From the NCBI GenBank assembly GCA_014529385.2, contig CM043969.1, forward strand, positions 74,258,676-74,322,675: DNA of 64,000 bases, given 5' to 3'. Position 1 is the first letter of the stretch; the number at the start of each line of letters is the position of its first letter. This DNA comes from Adiantum capillus-veneris (Eukaryota > Streptophyta > Polypodiopsida > Polypodiales > Pteridaceae). The notes beneath the pieces were generated by a model. The model searched no databases. It was given only the letters and a program-made list of their open reading frames with translations, and was not told where the DNA came from. Both the position numbers and the translations under genes were made by a program. This document shows positions 1 to 11,553 of this stretch, piece after piece.

Positions 1-1398
1 ATGAATTTGACAAGTTTCAATTGCTAATTGGTGATGTTGCTAATTGGGTGCCTAATTGAGTTGATTGCATGCTTGGATGGTCAATTTCAATTGTGTGTGC
101 ACTAAAATCAAGTGTGTGTGCATTTTAATTGAGTGTGTGTATGCTAATTTTAGGTGTGTGCACAATATTTTGCCCATGTTTGTGCACTTAAAAATCAATG
201 TCTGCGTTATGATTTTTCAAATGTGATAATTGATTTGTGTTGTGCTCATGCCCAACTAATGATTTGTGAAGTCACATTGAAAATTCGACAAGTATAAGCC
301 TTTTGTGTGCGCACCTAAAGATTGGTAAAAACTGCCAAACTTTTAGTGTGTGTGTGCGCCTAAAAAAAGTGTTTAATTTGCATGATTGATTCAATGTTTT
401 GATTGTATGATTGATGTGTGTAATGGTTACATGCTACATTTTTGTGCTCAAAACAGGGGTTTACACATTTCAATTGCGTTAAATGTTGAGCTATTTTTGT
501 CGGTAATTTTGCTGGTTTAATTGCTTAGTCTTGATTTTATTGATAAAATTGTTTGGCAATTGAATTGATATGATTTTGGCAATTTTATTTGGCTCCACTC
601 TTCCCCAATGTGTGGAGAATTTTTAGAAAATTCTTGGGTATTTTTTGGATAATTTTTGTAATTTTTTGCATTAATTTTTTAACTATTTTTTTCATTAATT
701 TTTTGTTAATTCCATAAAAATTTGATATTTTGCGATTTTTATGATCTATTTTGTGTGTGCATATTTACGGCATCATTTTGTTTGCATTTGTGCCTTCCGT
801 GGTCGAGTTTTGAATGTTTCACTATTTTCGAGGGTCGGGTTGATGATTGTGTCGTAAATTACGTTTACAATAAAATCTACTATTTTTGGTGTGCTTTTGC
901 GTGTCAAAAATATTCAGTTGTGAATATCGGTGATTTTCTAAGATTCCTAGAATTTTCGGGAGTGTTTTGGATTTTTTTGGCAAATTTTGGGATTTTCTGG
1001 TGATTTTTGGAATTTCGGCTAATTTTCGACCTAATTTTGGTATTTTTTGGATATTTGAAAAAAAAATTAAAAAAAAAGGGTTTCGGGCTTCGCTACCGTG
1101 CCTTGCGGCACATAAAATACTTCTCTTCTTCTTCTTCCCGCTCCGTGTGAACCAACCCCACACCCTCACTCTCTCTCTCTTCCCGTCACACTTCCCCTCT
1201 CTCTCGTTGGAGTGCGTGAACCCAGTGTTAGAAAAGAAAAAAACCGGGGTCCAATGTACTTTAACCGGCTAAAATCCTAAAATCCCGGTTAGATTTTGAG
1301 CTTGCCTTGAAGAAAACCGAGAAACTTCACAAGTTTTAGTGTAATTACCGACAAAAGCTTTAAATTTTAACCTAAAAACCGGGAGAATTTCCCTCGTA
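1..1398. other. AT-rich non-coding DNA
   Basis: I find no convincing gene here. Positions 1-470 have many short TG-rich words such as GTGTGTGCA. From about 600 to 1,075 the plus strand is strongly T-rich (runs of TTTTT, GATTTT, AATTTT). Around 1,080-1,200 the base composition changes abruptly to a more GC- and CT-rich stretch. It could be the promoter or LTR of the plus-strand element that follows, but I could not match it to the 3' LTR at 7,806. Confidence 0.5.
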
Positions 1399-1399
1399 A

Positions 1400-1402
1400 C
1401 TC

Positions 1403-1479
<77 letters not shown>
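1400..1479. repeat. (CT)n microsatellite 1
   Basis: About 40 CT units with a single G interruption near the start. Apparent Leu-Ser or Arg-Glu repeat peptides across it are artefacts of the dinucleotide repeat. Confidence 0.95.
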
Positions 1480-1482
<3 letters not shown>

Positions 1483-1533
1483 CTCTCTTTGTCCTACTCT
1501 CACTCACTCCTCTCTGTCCACGCGCACACGCCC

Positions 1534-1540
<7 letters not shown>

Positions 1541-1624
<84 letters not shown>
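1541..1624. repeat. (CT)n microsatellite 2
   Basis: About 42 uninterrupted CT units, separated from the first tract by some 60 bp of ordinary sequence. Confidence 0.95.
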
Positions 1625-1627
<3 letters not shown>

Positions 1628-1689
1628 GTCAAAACACACACACACCCCCTCAGGCTGTGCCGTTGACTGCGTTGACGCGTGCCTTTACT

Positions 1690-1826
<137 letters not shown>

Positions 1827-1954
1827 CCCATGCACGCCAGGCCCATTGACCCACTTTGTCCGCTACGTGCTCTGTTGTCCCCGCTGTCAACGCCAGGCCA
1901 CGACTGTCAGCGAAATCAATGCTCCGGCGCTGCCCATTGTAAGCAAGGTAAGTA

Positions 1955-2720
1955 CAGGTATTTTTTTTCTTTAATTTATTTATTTTAATTTAATTAAGTT
2001 TATTCTTTCATTTTAAAAACATAAAAACATAAAAAACACAAAAACTTAAAAAACACAAAATTCCATAAAAACAATTTAAAATTCAATAATTTTTTTAAAA
2101 AAAGGGATTAGAAAATTCAACAAAAAAAAACATATATATAAAAAAAAAGAATTTAAAAATTCAAAAAATCCAATTAAAAACAGGGCTTTTAAAAAATCAC
2201 AAAAAATAAAAATTAAAAAATCCAATTCAAAAATAAAAAAGGGCTTTTAAAAAAAACATTAAAAATTTATCAAAAATAGAAAAAAATAAAAAACATTATA
2301 AAATCCACAAAAAATAAAAAAACTCATAGAAAAATAAAAACTTTTTAGAGAAATATTAAAAATAAATAAAAAATCAAAGTTGATTGGAAAAATCACCACA
2401 AAATTGAAAAATTCATACAAAACACAAAAAATCATAAAAAATTAAAAAACATTCACAGATAAACCATAGAAAAACATAAGAAACTCAAAAAGGTCAAATT
2501 CACAAAAAAGAAAAAGTATAAAATTGTCTGAAAAACAAAATAAATCACATAATTCCTAAAACCTTTAAAAAATTCTAAAATTCACAAGAAAATTATAAAA
2601 TTCACAAAAAAATCACAAATTCACAAAAAATTATAAAAAATCATATCTTCCCAAAAAATAATCATAAAAAATCATAGAAGTACTAGAAAAATTTAGAAAA
2701 TCTAAAATTTTACAAAAAAT
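1955..2720. other. A-rich low-complexity stretch
   Basis: About 770 bp dominated by A on the plus strand (AAAAATT, AAAACA, AAATAAAAA), with no reading frame. Coming after the donor-like site at 1,948 and before the coding region from about 2,790, it could be an intron or untranslated leader of element C. Confidence 0.6.
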
Positions 2721-2799
2721 TAAGAAAAATAAAAAGAAACTCATCGAAAGTGCCAGAAAGAACCAAAAAAAGGCAGAACGAGGCGGAAACGTAAATAGC

Positions 2800-3081
2800 A
2801 TGTGCACCACCGGAACAAATCACCCTCAAGCAAATCAAAAGCCAAAAAGCAACGCGAAGAGTGTATCGCACACCGAACAAACACCGCACATCGAGGAGAC
2901 CGTGCAAAAGAGAATCAGATCAATGGAAAAAAGCGAGCAAAACAACCAATTTGAAGCAATAGAAGGGCAAATAAAATTCTCAAATTTTGCATGCAAGAAA
3001 CGAGCAGGTGCAAGGGTAGCAGTGCAAATTAGCTTCCAATTGGACGAACAGGGGCACAACTCACATGTGACTGCAGATTAG
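2800..3081 (+). pseudogene. Element C, amino-terminal coding fragment
   Basis: A 93-codon frame, polar and rich in Gln, Glu, Lys and Asn, with no recognisable domain. It ends in a stop at 3,079, after which the same style of sequence continues (degenerate) into the next fragment. The first ATG at 2,800 is in a plausible position but may be internal to an older frame. Confidence 0.35.
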
Positions 3082-3160
3082 GCTAGTACGAGCAGCATAA
3101 ATTCTGCTAATAATCAATATGAAAATCTGCTGGGAGACAGTTTTTGCAGATTGAGCCAAC

Positions 3161-4443
3161 ATGGACTCAAATCGAGCCGAGAGTTCAAGTACAGTAGAGC
3201 AAGCTAGTAGCAGTGGCAACACATGCACAACTACAACAGAGCAAATTTTGCAGCTATATGGCTACAATCGAGACAAAGTCTTGTATGTAGATTCAGAAGG
3301 CCATAGGTATCTTATGAGTAGCAAAAGTAGCACACGAGCCAAGATCCTGTTGTGCAGAGTGAAGCCAAATTTAGAGAACTCCTAGATGTTCACAAACTTC
3401 AGTGGAGCCAGGTATTGCAAGCTCAAAGATGAAGTGCAAGTAGAAGTACAAAAAATCAACCCAAGTGGTTGTCCAGAAATCTGCACAAGTCCGCAAAGCA
3501 TACAGTTGGTGCATATGCAATCAGGGTCATTGTACATGGATTACAGTGGTCAGATCTATAGTCGAGGCCAGAATTGCAAGATCCAACAGATCAACCAATA
3601 GAAGCCAATCTAATTGGAGAACCAAGCCAAAGAAGGTACAAAGGTCAAGATGGATCAATCTACAGCTTGATGCTTAGTGTTTTGAAAGAAGATGCCAACA
3701 ACTTGGCAAGCACAGAAAGGAAAACTTCTCAGCTAGAGCTTAACATGACAGAGCCATTTCAAATACCACCAGTCATAGCGTATTACTCAGATTGTGGACG
3801 AAAAGGTGGACATTTTTTTGAAGATTGTCCAAGAAATCCAAACAACAAGGATACATCAACCGCCAAGCAAGGTACAGAGAAAATTGAAAATGCGAATCTC
3901 GATGTAAGTGCATTTAACTTGTCACTTTTAATGCAATCGGATGATTATGCATTACAATTAGAAGCACCAGTAAAAGCACTGCAAGTTCAAAATCAGCATA
4001 AAGGTGCACAGACACCTGAAAAGCTTAAAATTGATTTTTTGAACAACAAATTCTTGCATGAATTTAGTAAAGGTGTCGAGATATCACCGAAGGTTGAAAA
4101 GACTGTTAGGTTTGCAAATGATTCTGCATCCACTGACACAAGTGTGCAATCATTCACGAGTCTACAGGACACATCAAACAGAATGATGTTAGCATTGTAT
4201 GGTACACATCATTCATATGCACACTATGTAGACCAAAAAGGAAAACTGTACAAAAAGGATCAACCAGTGTTTGAACGACCCACATACCAGCTCATAGAAG
4301 TGCATCCAGTGATAGATCAAAAACGATGGTTCATTTCAGAGGAAATAATGTATTATAGCCCATCCTCTCTAGAGCTGAAGGATATTACCCGAGTGAGCCC
4401 AGAAATCTGTTCAGAGCCAAACTCTCCTCCATCAAAAATCTAG
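3161..4443 (+). pseudogene. Element C, polyprotein region with Y-x-D-x-x-G-x-x-Y modules
   Basis: Three frames (3,161-3,385, 3,386-3,601 and 3,574-4,443) read as one broken polyprotein. It repeats a short module, aromatic-x-D/Q-x-x-G-x-x-aromatic: YVDSEGHRY near 3,280, YMDYSGQIY near 3,535, YKGQDGSIY near 3,635 and YVDQKGKLY near 4,225. At about 3,780-3,835 there is a zinc-knuckle-like segment (YSDCGRKGGHFFEDCP) in which the first Cys of a CCHC is Tyr. No catalytic domain is seen. The module resembles a beta-hairpin repeat, but I do not recognise the family. Confidence 0.5.
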
Positions 4444-5550
4444 CTTTGATGTTGTGACCAAACGAACATATACTTTGACCAAAACAATCGTAGGTATAGA
4501 CAAGAGTCTAGCATCTATGATGCCTTGGGTCTTGAAACCACTGAAGCTCATATCATAGGAGACCCATGGGGTAGACAATATCATGGCAAAGATAATGCTA
4601 TCTACAGCTTAACTTGGGGAATAATTTGTCATGTTTCACGGAGATACATAGGAAACTATGCAAAAAGTTTATAGATGCCAAACATGAACAGTGCTACCCA
4701 AAGTGTACCTTCACAGTACCAAAAGGTGAGACTAAACTAGAGCCAAATAGTTTTGAACTCTTACAATGAAGCAAGCTATAGTGATCACCCTAGGAAGGGG
4801 GAGCTGTAAATCCATCAAGCTCAACTTATGTACCAGGAAATGCATGCACCAGTTAGAAGCCCTAGAGCTTCTAGCCAACAGATCTCTTCAAAGCAGAAAC
4901 CATTGAAAGATCATATGGTTGTTGTAAGTTTCCAATTGACTCAGATTCCATCAGAGTCTGCAGATAAATGTTTATGTGAAGATCATCAAGGACAAAAGTT
5001 TCAGCTGATCTCCACAAGTCAAAGTCAAAATCCAACAAGTCTAATAGTGTTCAAACAGTTACATGTGACCAAGCTCACATATGCATATCAAGATGCATAT
5101 GGTAACAAATATCAGCAAGGTCATGACCTTGTACAAACCCCTATGGATGGCCCGACTAAAGTCAAAGACTATCTGAAGATGATACAAAGCCTCAAATTGC
5201 TAGAACAGGTGACAAAAAAGTCAAAGTCAATGGGAGCTAAAGTTCAACAAGCTACACAAAGGTCACCACCAAAATCTCCTCCGAAGAGACAAATTCTGCC
5301 AGAAAGTACAATGAATCTTTTAAGGTCAAAGGTTACCAAGATGCAGGAAGACAATGCTCAACAATTGCAAAAAGGTGCAATATTACAACAATACGAGTCG
5401 CCATCAATGGAAGCAGATGATCAAAGCAAAGAAAATGCAGATAAAGTTCAACAAAATAATGTTGCCATAGCAAAAGAAGTCAAATCAGACACGAATTCTA
5501 AGACGATCAAGTGTATCATTGTTGGTGAACGAAGAAAAACTATCAAGTGA
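4444..5550 (+). pseudogene. Element C, second module-bearing coding region
   Basis: From 4,444 to 4,827 the frame is broken but still shows module-like pieces (IYFDQNNRRY near 4,470, YHGKDNAIY near 4,585). A 240-codon open frame follows at 4,828-5,550, with two more modules (CEDHQGQKF near 4,980 and YQDAYGNKY near 5,090). Its carboxyl half is Gln-, Lys- and Ser-rich and probably unstructured. Function unknown. Confidence 0.45.
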
Positions 5551-5584
5551 AGTAAAGCTATATTTTTAGCTAGACAAGAACCTC

Positions 5585-5785
5585 ATGTCTTTTTGCACTT
5601 GGAAAAGATGTGGCCAACCACAGTTGGAAGATGCTCTTGAATTTGTGAGCATATCAGGAAACAAACGAGCAGAATGCTGGGGAATCATCTCCACCACCAT
5701 TGAAGTAAGTTCACAAATCATCACAGCTCAATTCCATGTGATCACAGCAAAGGATATGCCAGACAACATCATAATGGGATGCTAG
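5585..5785 (+). pseudogene. Element C, retropepsin-like fragment
   Basis: A 66-codon frame whose second half (ISTTIEVSSQIITAQFHV, then DMPDNIIMG) has the strand pattern of a retropepsin ending in the usual I-[ILM]-G flap region. The catalytic D-[ST]-G-A is not visible. I infer that it corresponds to the downstream protease of elements E2 and E because it precedes W-x-P-K motifs in the same order. The similarity is weak. Confidence 0.35.
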
Positions 5786-5889
5786 AGATACAAAGTTCAA
5801 ACATGACGGAGTCATCACAGACATCAAAGAATGAAGAACAAGACTAGTCACCCGGAGACGACAACACAAAGTCCTCAACCACAGTTAAA

Positions 5890-6780
5890 ATGGAGACTTA
5901 TATCAAAGCAGATCTTATTAAAAATGATTCATCTCCATCAATCAGAACTTCAAAAGAGCTTAAACTAAATCAGGCAATAGCAAGTGCAAATCAAACAAAG
6001 CAAAGAGCAACCACGATAGCTATGGAGCAAAAAATGCCACCAAAACTAGAAGGAACGAGATCAAAATTGCAGACAAAGGTAAAGCTAAAGTGGAACTCCC
6101 ACCGATTGGCAAAGAAGATGTGATAGCATATGCCTCTACATCAAAGAACCCTCATGGATCAGCTTATTCAAGTAAGTCACGATTTCAAAACTTCACCCTC
6201 CCAAGAAAGAAGGCCCACAAGGTATCAACCTCGACAATATCCTAGGATACCTAAGAAGCAGGTATACAACAGAACAATATCGAAAGATGCTAAATTCAAC
6301 CACAACTCTCAAGAGGATACAGAAAAAAAGAGGAATCTCAAAGAATATTCCTTACACAGGATATACAAAGATTTGGCTACCAGTCAACCACAAGCTAGTT
6401 GCAACTACACCAGATCTACATGAAGATCTAAAGAGCTCAACATGACCTAGAGCTCAAGAAAGTCAATAAAGGAGATACAAAGGTCATCAAGAGATTTGGA
6501 TTCCTAAGTCTTCCAATGCTCCTAGTCAAAATTCAAATGCTGACAGTGAACAGAGGCCTACAACAACATCAAAGACTCCTATCAACAGGCCCAATTGGAG
6601 AATCAAACAGATAATGGAGTCTTCACAGTCAAAGAAGGACAACCCAACCAATGTGAATGCAGATTCAAAGATGATTAAACAGGTATGGCAAAAGAAACCT
6701 TCAATGCCAACTTGGTCCTTCACTAATCCTCTTTTTGAGGATTCAAGCTTACTTTTACCTGAAGAAATATTTGTAGTAAG
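5890..6780 (+). pseudogene. Element C, basic region with W-[IL]-P motifs
   Basis: Several frames (5,890-6,123, 6,130-6,423, and an interrupted one to about 6,780) encode Lys/Arg/Gln-rich sequence with KIWLPV near 6,370, EIWIPK near 6,500 and QVWQKK near 6,685. The same W-[ILV]-P-K words occur at the 3' end of gypsy E2 (KIWVPK, QIWVTK) and E (QIWIPK, HIWIPK). The positive charge suggests nucleic-acid binding, which is inference. At least three stops interrupt it. Confidence 0.5.
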
Positions 6781-6859
6781 CACAAGAATGTAAAAAGTCA
6801 AGTCGTCAGGATGCAAAAAACACTCTTTGGCATAGTCAAAGTCGGGCTGCTGAGCCATA

Positions 6860-7720
6860 AAATGAGCAAGGCATTAGTTCCAAAGCTTCAAGTCATATTA
6901 AACTCTGTGCTAAGAGTTGTAGTTATTAGGCTTACGCTCAAGCTAGAAGAGTTGAGCATATCTATGTCATGTTGCTCATGCTAGATGAGATGAGAATAAG
7001 AGTCGAAGTCTATTAACTGACAATTGGTGGAGTGTCGTAGAGCTCAGTACTCACGCACAGTGCACAGTAAGATGAGAGCACATATCCTCGTCAATGAAAA
7101 CCATTCTTAAAGTGCTAGCTTGCAAAGCCATGTCATATGATTTTATAGGTGCACTATCTTTTTGAAGAACCCCCCAAAATCCTTCTTGCACAGCATATTG
7201 TTTTCCATGCATATCTGTATGCATAAGTAGGATGTCCCATCATTGGACATATGCATTAGACACTCTTTTTTGCTTCCACCTATGCACCTTGAGTGGAATA
7301 CAACAGGCAAACCAATGTTCCATCATGCTACCCTCTCATATTTGTTGCCTTTTTAATTTCATATATATCAGTCTTGAGTACTTTATTAATATTTTCAATG
7401 CTAATAAGTACCCCAATAATGCGCGTATCCCAAAGGCACTTTTTTTCCACTGGGTTTTTTCCCTTTGGTCATCCAACTATTAGACCCTAATTGAGAACCT
7501 CATCATTCTACTTCCCTTGTACATACTTTTCATAAATAAACAACAGCCTCATCATTATGCTATTACAACGGACAAATGCAACATCATCTCTCACATCAAA
7601 CATATTTGGACCAATGAAGATGCTGCAAAAAATTGAACCTCATCAACAAATTCAACGACAAATGAAGACGATCATCCCATTAACAACCACTCAAAAACCT
7701 TCCACAACCTACACGGACAC
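6860..7720. other. Element C, 3' untranslated region
   Basis: No convincing coding sequence. The stretch lies between the last W-x-P motif and the hairpins and purine tract. Small open frames at 7,232-7,490 overlap each other in two frames and have no recognisable content. Confidence 0.4.
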
Positions 7721-7721
7721 T

Positions 7722-7755
7722 TTTCAATAGTGCCCGAGGACGGGCACTATTGAAA
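7722..7755 (+). other. Perfect hairpin 1
   Basis: A 15-bp perfect stem, TTTCAATAGTGCCCG at 7,722-7,736 pairing with 7,741-7,755, around the loop AGGA. It is the first of two consecutive hairpins just upstream of the purine tract. Confidence 0.9.
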
Positions 7756-7760
7756 GGGCA

Positions 7761-7794
7761 CAATTTTAGTGCCCGAGGACGGGCACTAAAATTG
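7761..7794 (+). other. Perfect hairpin 2
   Basis: A 15-bp perfect stem, CAATTTTAGTGCCCG at 7,761-7,775 pairing with 7,780-7,794, again with loop AGGA. It shares the inner 8 bp of stem (AGTGCCCG) and the loop with hairpin 1, but the outer stem differs and has kept its pairing. Confidence 0.9.
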
Positions 7795-7805
7795 AAAGGG
7801 GGGAA
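7789..7805 (+). promoter_or_regulatory. Polypurine tract of element C
   Basis: A purine-rich run (AAAATTGAAAGGGGGGAA) directly before the LTR start TGTTAACTGAG, in the position where plus-strand DNA synthesis is primed. Confidence 0.7.
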
Positions 7806-8340
7806 TGTTAACTGAGTCAACATTAGTTAACAGAAGCTGCTAAAGGCCAAAGACGTATGAATGCACACCAAAGATCAAAGCAAAGAAGCAGCAAATATTG
7901 GAGTTACACATTCACACGTTTTACCAAAATGGTCACGTAGTGTAAATTCCTGATTTATTTCAAGCCATTGTAATATTTTAATGAGTTACGGGCTCAATGG
8001 GAGTTCCAACCTGTAAAGAATAGGTCAGTTACTGTGCCTAGGTTGCAGGTTCAGTAAGTGGTGGAGCCCTAAAGGCCTTGGGCGCCCGGACATTGCACAT
8101 TTTTACTGTGCTTGCGATTAGTGTGTTGCTTGATAGGATTAGTGTTGTGTGCATCTTGCAATCATAGTGTGTGTGATTGGATTGATTAGAGGTGAAGAGA
8201 AGTGGATATGGATATTTCCCTTCATTGCGGCTTAGCTCCTCCATAGGCCGAGAAGCTCACCTCATAGAGTTAACCATTTGTGTTGCCACGATTAGCTCAC
8301 TAACCGTGTGAGTGTTTCCATGATCTAGCCGGGTAGCTCA
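7806..8340 (+). repeat. 3' LTR of element C (right end approximate)
   Basis: It starts TGTTAACTGAGTCAACATT immediately after the purine tract and contains no coding sequence. Its right end is taken as the CA just before copia B coding sequence appears at about 8,340. No second LTR copy was found for comparison, so the boundary is uncertain. Confidence 0.55.
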
Positions 8341-8860
8341 TCCCTTCGGATTGATAATTTTGTTGGCCATTGGAGCTATTGCAATGATGGGACCCCCAAC
8401 ACTTAGACCCTGGGCTATGCATAAATCTGCTAACCTGTGAGACTGCAAACTGAATATCCGGCCTTGTGTTGCGTACATAAATGAAGCATCCAACAGCAGT
8501 TTGGTAAAGAGTGACATTTGCAGGATCACCAACATCATGAAGACTCAATTTCAAACCTGTTTCCATGGGAGTGGCAATAGGTTTGCAATCCTCAAGTCCA
8601 AACTTACATAGCAATGTCTCTATGTAACTCTTTTGACACAAGGAAATACCACCATCACACTGCTTAAACTGGATATCCAGGTAATGATGCAATATCCCCA
8701 AATCTTTTATCTTGAAAATAACATTCAAATCAACCTTAAATTCAACAATATGTCTCTCATTTGGTCTAGTGATCAGCAGATCATCGACATAAAGAACCAC
8801 AATGAGAAGTACATCATCGTCACGCTTTACATACATGTGCTTTCTGCTGGACTATTATGA
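8340..8860 (-). pseudogene. Copia B reverse transcriptase, carboxyl part
   Basis: The frame contains VVLYVDDLL, the catalytic YVDD box of copia RT, then DLGILHHYLDIQ and the start of the connection to RNase H (RPDIQFAVSQVSRFM). RNase H proper is cut off near 8,340. A frameshift near 8,860-8,920 separates it from the amino part of RT. Confidence 0.8.
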
Positions 8861-8918
8861 AAACATTTTTTGACCAAATGAGTGTCAGCTTTCTCATACC
8901 AAGCACAAGGAGATTGCT

Positions 8919-9420
8919 TCAACCCATACAAAGCCTTCTGCACACTTTGTCCTTTTGTCCTTTCTTGACAAAACCGCGAGGCCATATGACATAAACTTCC
9001 TCAAATATGTCACCATTCAAGAAAGCAGTAACAATGTCTGATTGATGTATATCCCAACCAAAAGGAGATACCAATGCACATAAAAAACGCACAGTAGTCA
9101 TATGATAAGTGGGAGCAAAAGTCTCTTTATAATCTATGCCTTTTTGCTGTGCATAACCCTTTGCAACAAGTCGAGCCTTATGGAGATCGATCTCACCATC
9201 CGGCTTGCGTTTCAAATTGTAAACCACTTTTTACCAATGGCCTTTTTTCCAAGAGGCAAATCACATAAAGTCCTTGTGTCATTTTCTATAAGTGCATCAT
9301 ATCTGATTGCATGGCAGCCATCCAATTTTCTAAATTCTGTGCTTCATCAAAAGATAGAGGTTCCTCAACATCATGTAATCTAGACACAGCCAAAGCATAA
9401 CAATCTGATGCATAAGATGC
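8919..9420 (-). pseudogene. Copia B reverse transcriptase, amino part
   Basis: KRKPDGEIDLHKARLVAKGY and the QSDIVTAFLNGD segment are standard copia RT landmarks, the latter carrying the first catalytic Asp. The frame starts within 9,227 and continues upstream in another frame through 9,420, so at least one frameshift lies between. Confidence 0.8.
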
Positions 9421-9912
9421 ATGGTGAGATCTTGAACGTGTATGACTAGACAAAGGTGCATCCAATTTACTGTCACGGAATATATGCACCAGCCATTTTG
9501 GCATACCTCTAGCCTGCTCATTTTCAGCCCTTTTCTCATCAAGTACATCATGTATATCTACATCAGTAATAGGCTGATCTGTAACATTTTCAGAAACCCC
9601 CATAGGTTGTACATTTTCCTCATTGGAATTTAAATTTGAACTTCCACCACTGAAAAGAGGCAACAAAGTGTCATAAATGTCTTGTGAGCTTACATTACTG
9701 TCTCTAGTACATGACAACAAGGGCTGAACAGAATCTTCCACAAACACTACATCCCGTGAAACCAGAATACGCTTTGTTTGAGGATGATACAACCGGTAAC
9801 CTTTGCTTTTAGCACTATAACCAAAAAAAAAACATTTGACCGCCTTATCATACAATTTTTTGAGTTGTGTTTGTGGCACCAAAGCATATGCTAAACAACC
9901 AAAACCACGCAT
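9286..9912 (-). pseudogene. Copia B integrase carboxyl end and linker to RT
   Basis: It opens with RGFGCLAYALVPQTQLKKL, the conserved copia integrase carboxyl region, followed by GYSAKSKGYRLYHP. A Ser/Asp-rich linker follows, and then the start of the RT domain (LENWMAAMQSDM). 208 codons are open. The linker is poorly conserved, as is normal for copia polyproteins. Confidence 0.75.
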
Positions 9913-10556
9913 GTGCTCAATAAAAGGCTTTTTATCATGCCATGCTTCATATGGAGTAATAGACTACAAAGATTTTGTAGGACACCTGTTAAGTACATAA
10001 GTGGCACACATGATGGCCTGAAGTCAAAAAGAATGCGGAAAGCTTGACTTTTGACCATACATTGTGTCATTTCCGTAAGTGACCAATTTTTCCTCTCAGA
10101 AACACCATTTTGCTGAGGTGTATAAGGCACTGTACATTGGTGTTCTATCCCACAACTAGACATAAATGCATTAAATTCATGAGACATATACTCCCCCCTC
10201 GATTGGAAACGGAGGGTGCCCATAGTACATTTCGATACATTTTCAGCCATAGCCAAAAATTGTTTGAAGCACATAAAAACTTCAGACTTCGCTTTACGCA
10301 GAAATACCCATGCATGCCTGGAGTAGTCATCAATGAAATTCACAAAGTAAAGGTAATTGCCCAAGGACGGAGTTTGCATGGGCCCACGAACATCACTATG
10401 CACAAGCTGCAACCTGCATGTGGCCCTAGCTAAACCATCCTTTGGAAACTTAGAATGTTGCATCTTACACAAAATACAGCCTTCACAAACATGTTTGACA
10501 GGTGCTTCAAGAGGCGGCAAAGAAGCAACCATATCAAATTTTTGCAAAAGCAGCAA
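9891..10556 (-). pseudogene. Copia B integrase, zinc finger and core
   Basis: The carboxyl part of the zinc-binding domain (CEGCILCKMQHSKFP) is followed by the catalytic core. The first Asp is in VHSDVRGPM. The second, expected in a SDRGGEYM context, is lost (FQSRGEYM). The Glu is present in GVSERKN. Loss of one catalytic acid means it could not work. Confidence 0.8.
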
Positions 10557-10578
10557 ACTAGTAGAATTCAGATGACCA

Positions 10579-11221
10579 AAATGTGCATGCCAAAGTTTTT
10601 CATATGAAATAACCCTTGAATCTGCAACTGCATTTGCAAAATTTTATCCACACTTGTTATACAAAGTGAGCTTATACAGCCCACGTCACAAAAGCCCAAA
10701 TGCAACAGTTTCATCATCAAAACTGAGATCAATAACTGTACATCTGTCATCCACAAATTTGACTACAAGTCCAAGTCTAGCAAGTGCAAATATAGACAAA
10801 AGATTCTTCTTGATCCCAGGTACATAAAGTGCATCAACAAGTGTGAACGAACTGCCATTTGCAGCAGTAAGCACAATCTTTCCAACTCTCTGAACCGGAA
10901 AATGTGCATGCCAAAGTTTTTTCATATGAAATAACCCTTGAATCTGCAACTGCATTTGCAAAATTTTATCCACACTTGTTATACAAAGTGAGCTTATACA
11001 GCCCACGTCACAAAAGCCCAAATGCAACAGTTTCATCATCAAAACTGAGATCAATAACTGTACATCTGTCATCCACAAATTTGACTACAAGTCCAAGTCT
11101 AGCAAGTGCAAATATAGACAAAAGATTCTTCTTGATCCCAGGTACATAAAGTGCATCAACAAGTGTGAACGAACTGCCATTTGCAGCAGTAAGCACAATC
11201 TTTCCAACTCTCTGAACCGGA
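10579..11221. repeat. 322-bp tandem duplication inside copia B
   Basis: The sequence from 10,579 to about 10,899 is repeated from about 10,900 to 11,221, nearly identical apart from one extra T in the second copy (offset 321 then 322). It covers the pre-integrase region of copia B and duplicates the peptide beginning MWMTDVQLL in an overlapping frame. Confidence 0.9.
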
Positions 11222-11505
11222 TAAGAAGCATTGTTGGCACAAGTGACTGAATTCCCATGAGGGACAGACTCGAGAGAGGTGAACAATTCACGATGTGAGG
11301 TAATGTGCTTTATAGCACCACCGACGAAATACCACACATGTGAATCTGCAGCAACAACTGACATGCATGCTTCATGGACAACAGGATTGTAAATGCACTC
11401 TGCACTAAAAGCCCATTCTGCATCGACATTAGCATCACAGTCTCCTTTCACAGAAGACTCAACAATGGCTGCATTTGTAGGAACCAGCATTTGCAGTGGA
11501 ACCAC
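11008..11505 (-). pseudogene. Copia B protease and pre-integrase domain
   Basis: The retropepsin active-site region reads VWYFVGGAIKHITSH where copia A has CYFDSGATKHITSH, so the catalytic Asp-Ser-Gly is destroyed. It is followed by the usual ALYVPGIKKNLLS strand of copia pre-integrase regions. Confidence 0.8.
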
Positions 11506-11553
11506 CCTCTTTCTTCTTAGCCTCTTTGGCCTTCAACTTAGGACACTGCTTGA

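Larger units (their letters stand above)
2790..8340 (+). mobile_element. Element C: 3' half of a decayed plus-strand LTR retroelement
   Basis: A run of plus-strand coding fragments is followed by two perfect hairpins, a purine tract and an LTR starting TGTTAACTGAG at 7,806. I see no reverse transcriptase or integrase. The W-[ILV]-P-K motifs, and less surely a protease-like segment ahead of them, match the region downstream of integrase in gypsy elements E2 and E of this window. C is therefore best read as a gypsy derivative that keeps, and has enlarged, the 3' accessory region. No matching 5' LTR was found, so the left limit is approximate. Confidence 0.65.

Noticed and set aside
722-1272. 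Phe- and Cys-rich frames in the T-rich region
   Set aside because: Composition-driven, overlapping in three frames, no domain.
3780-3835. A functional CCHC zinc knuckle in element C
   Set aside because: The first Cys is Tyr and the spacing is off; it is at most a decayed knuckle.
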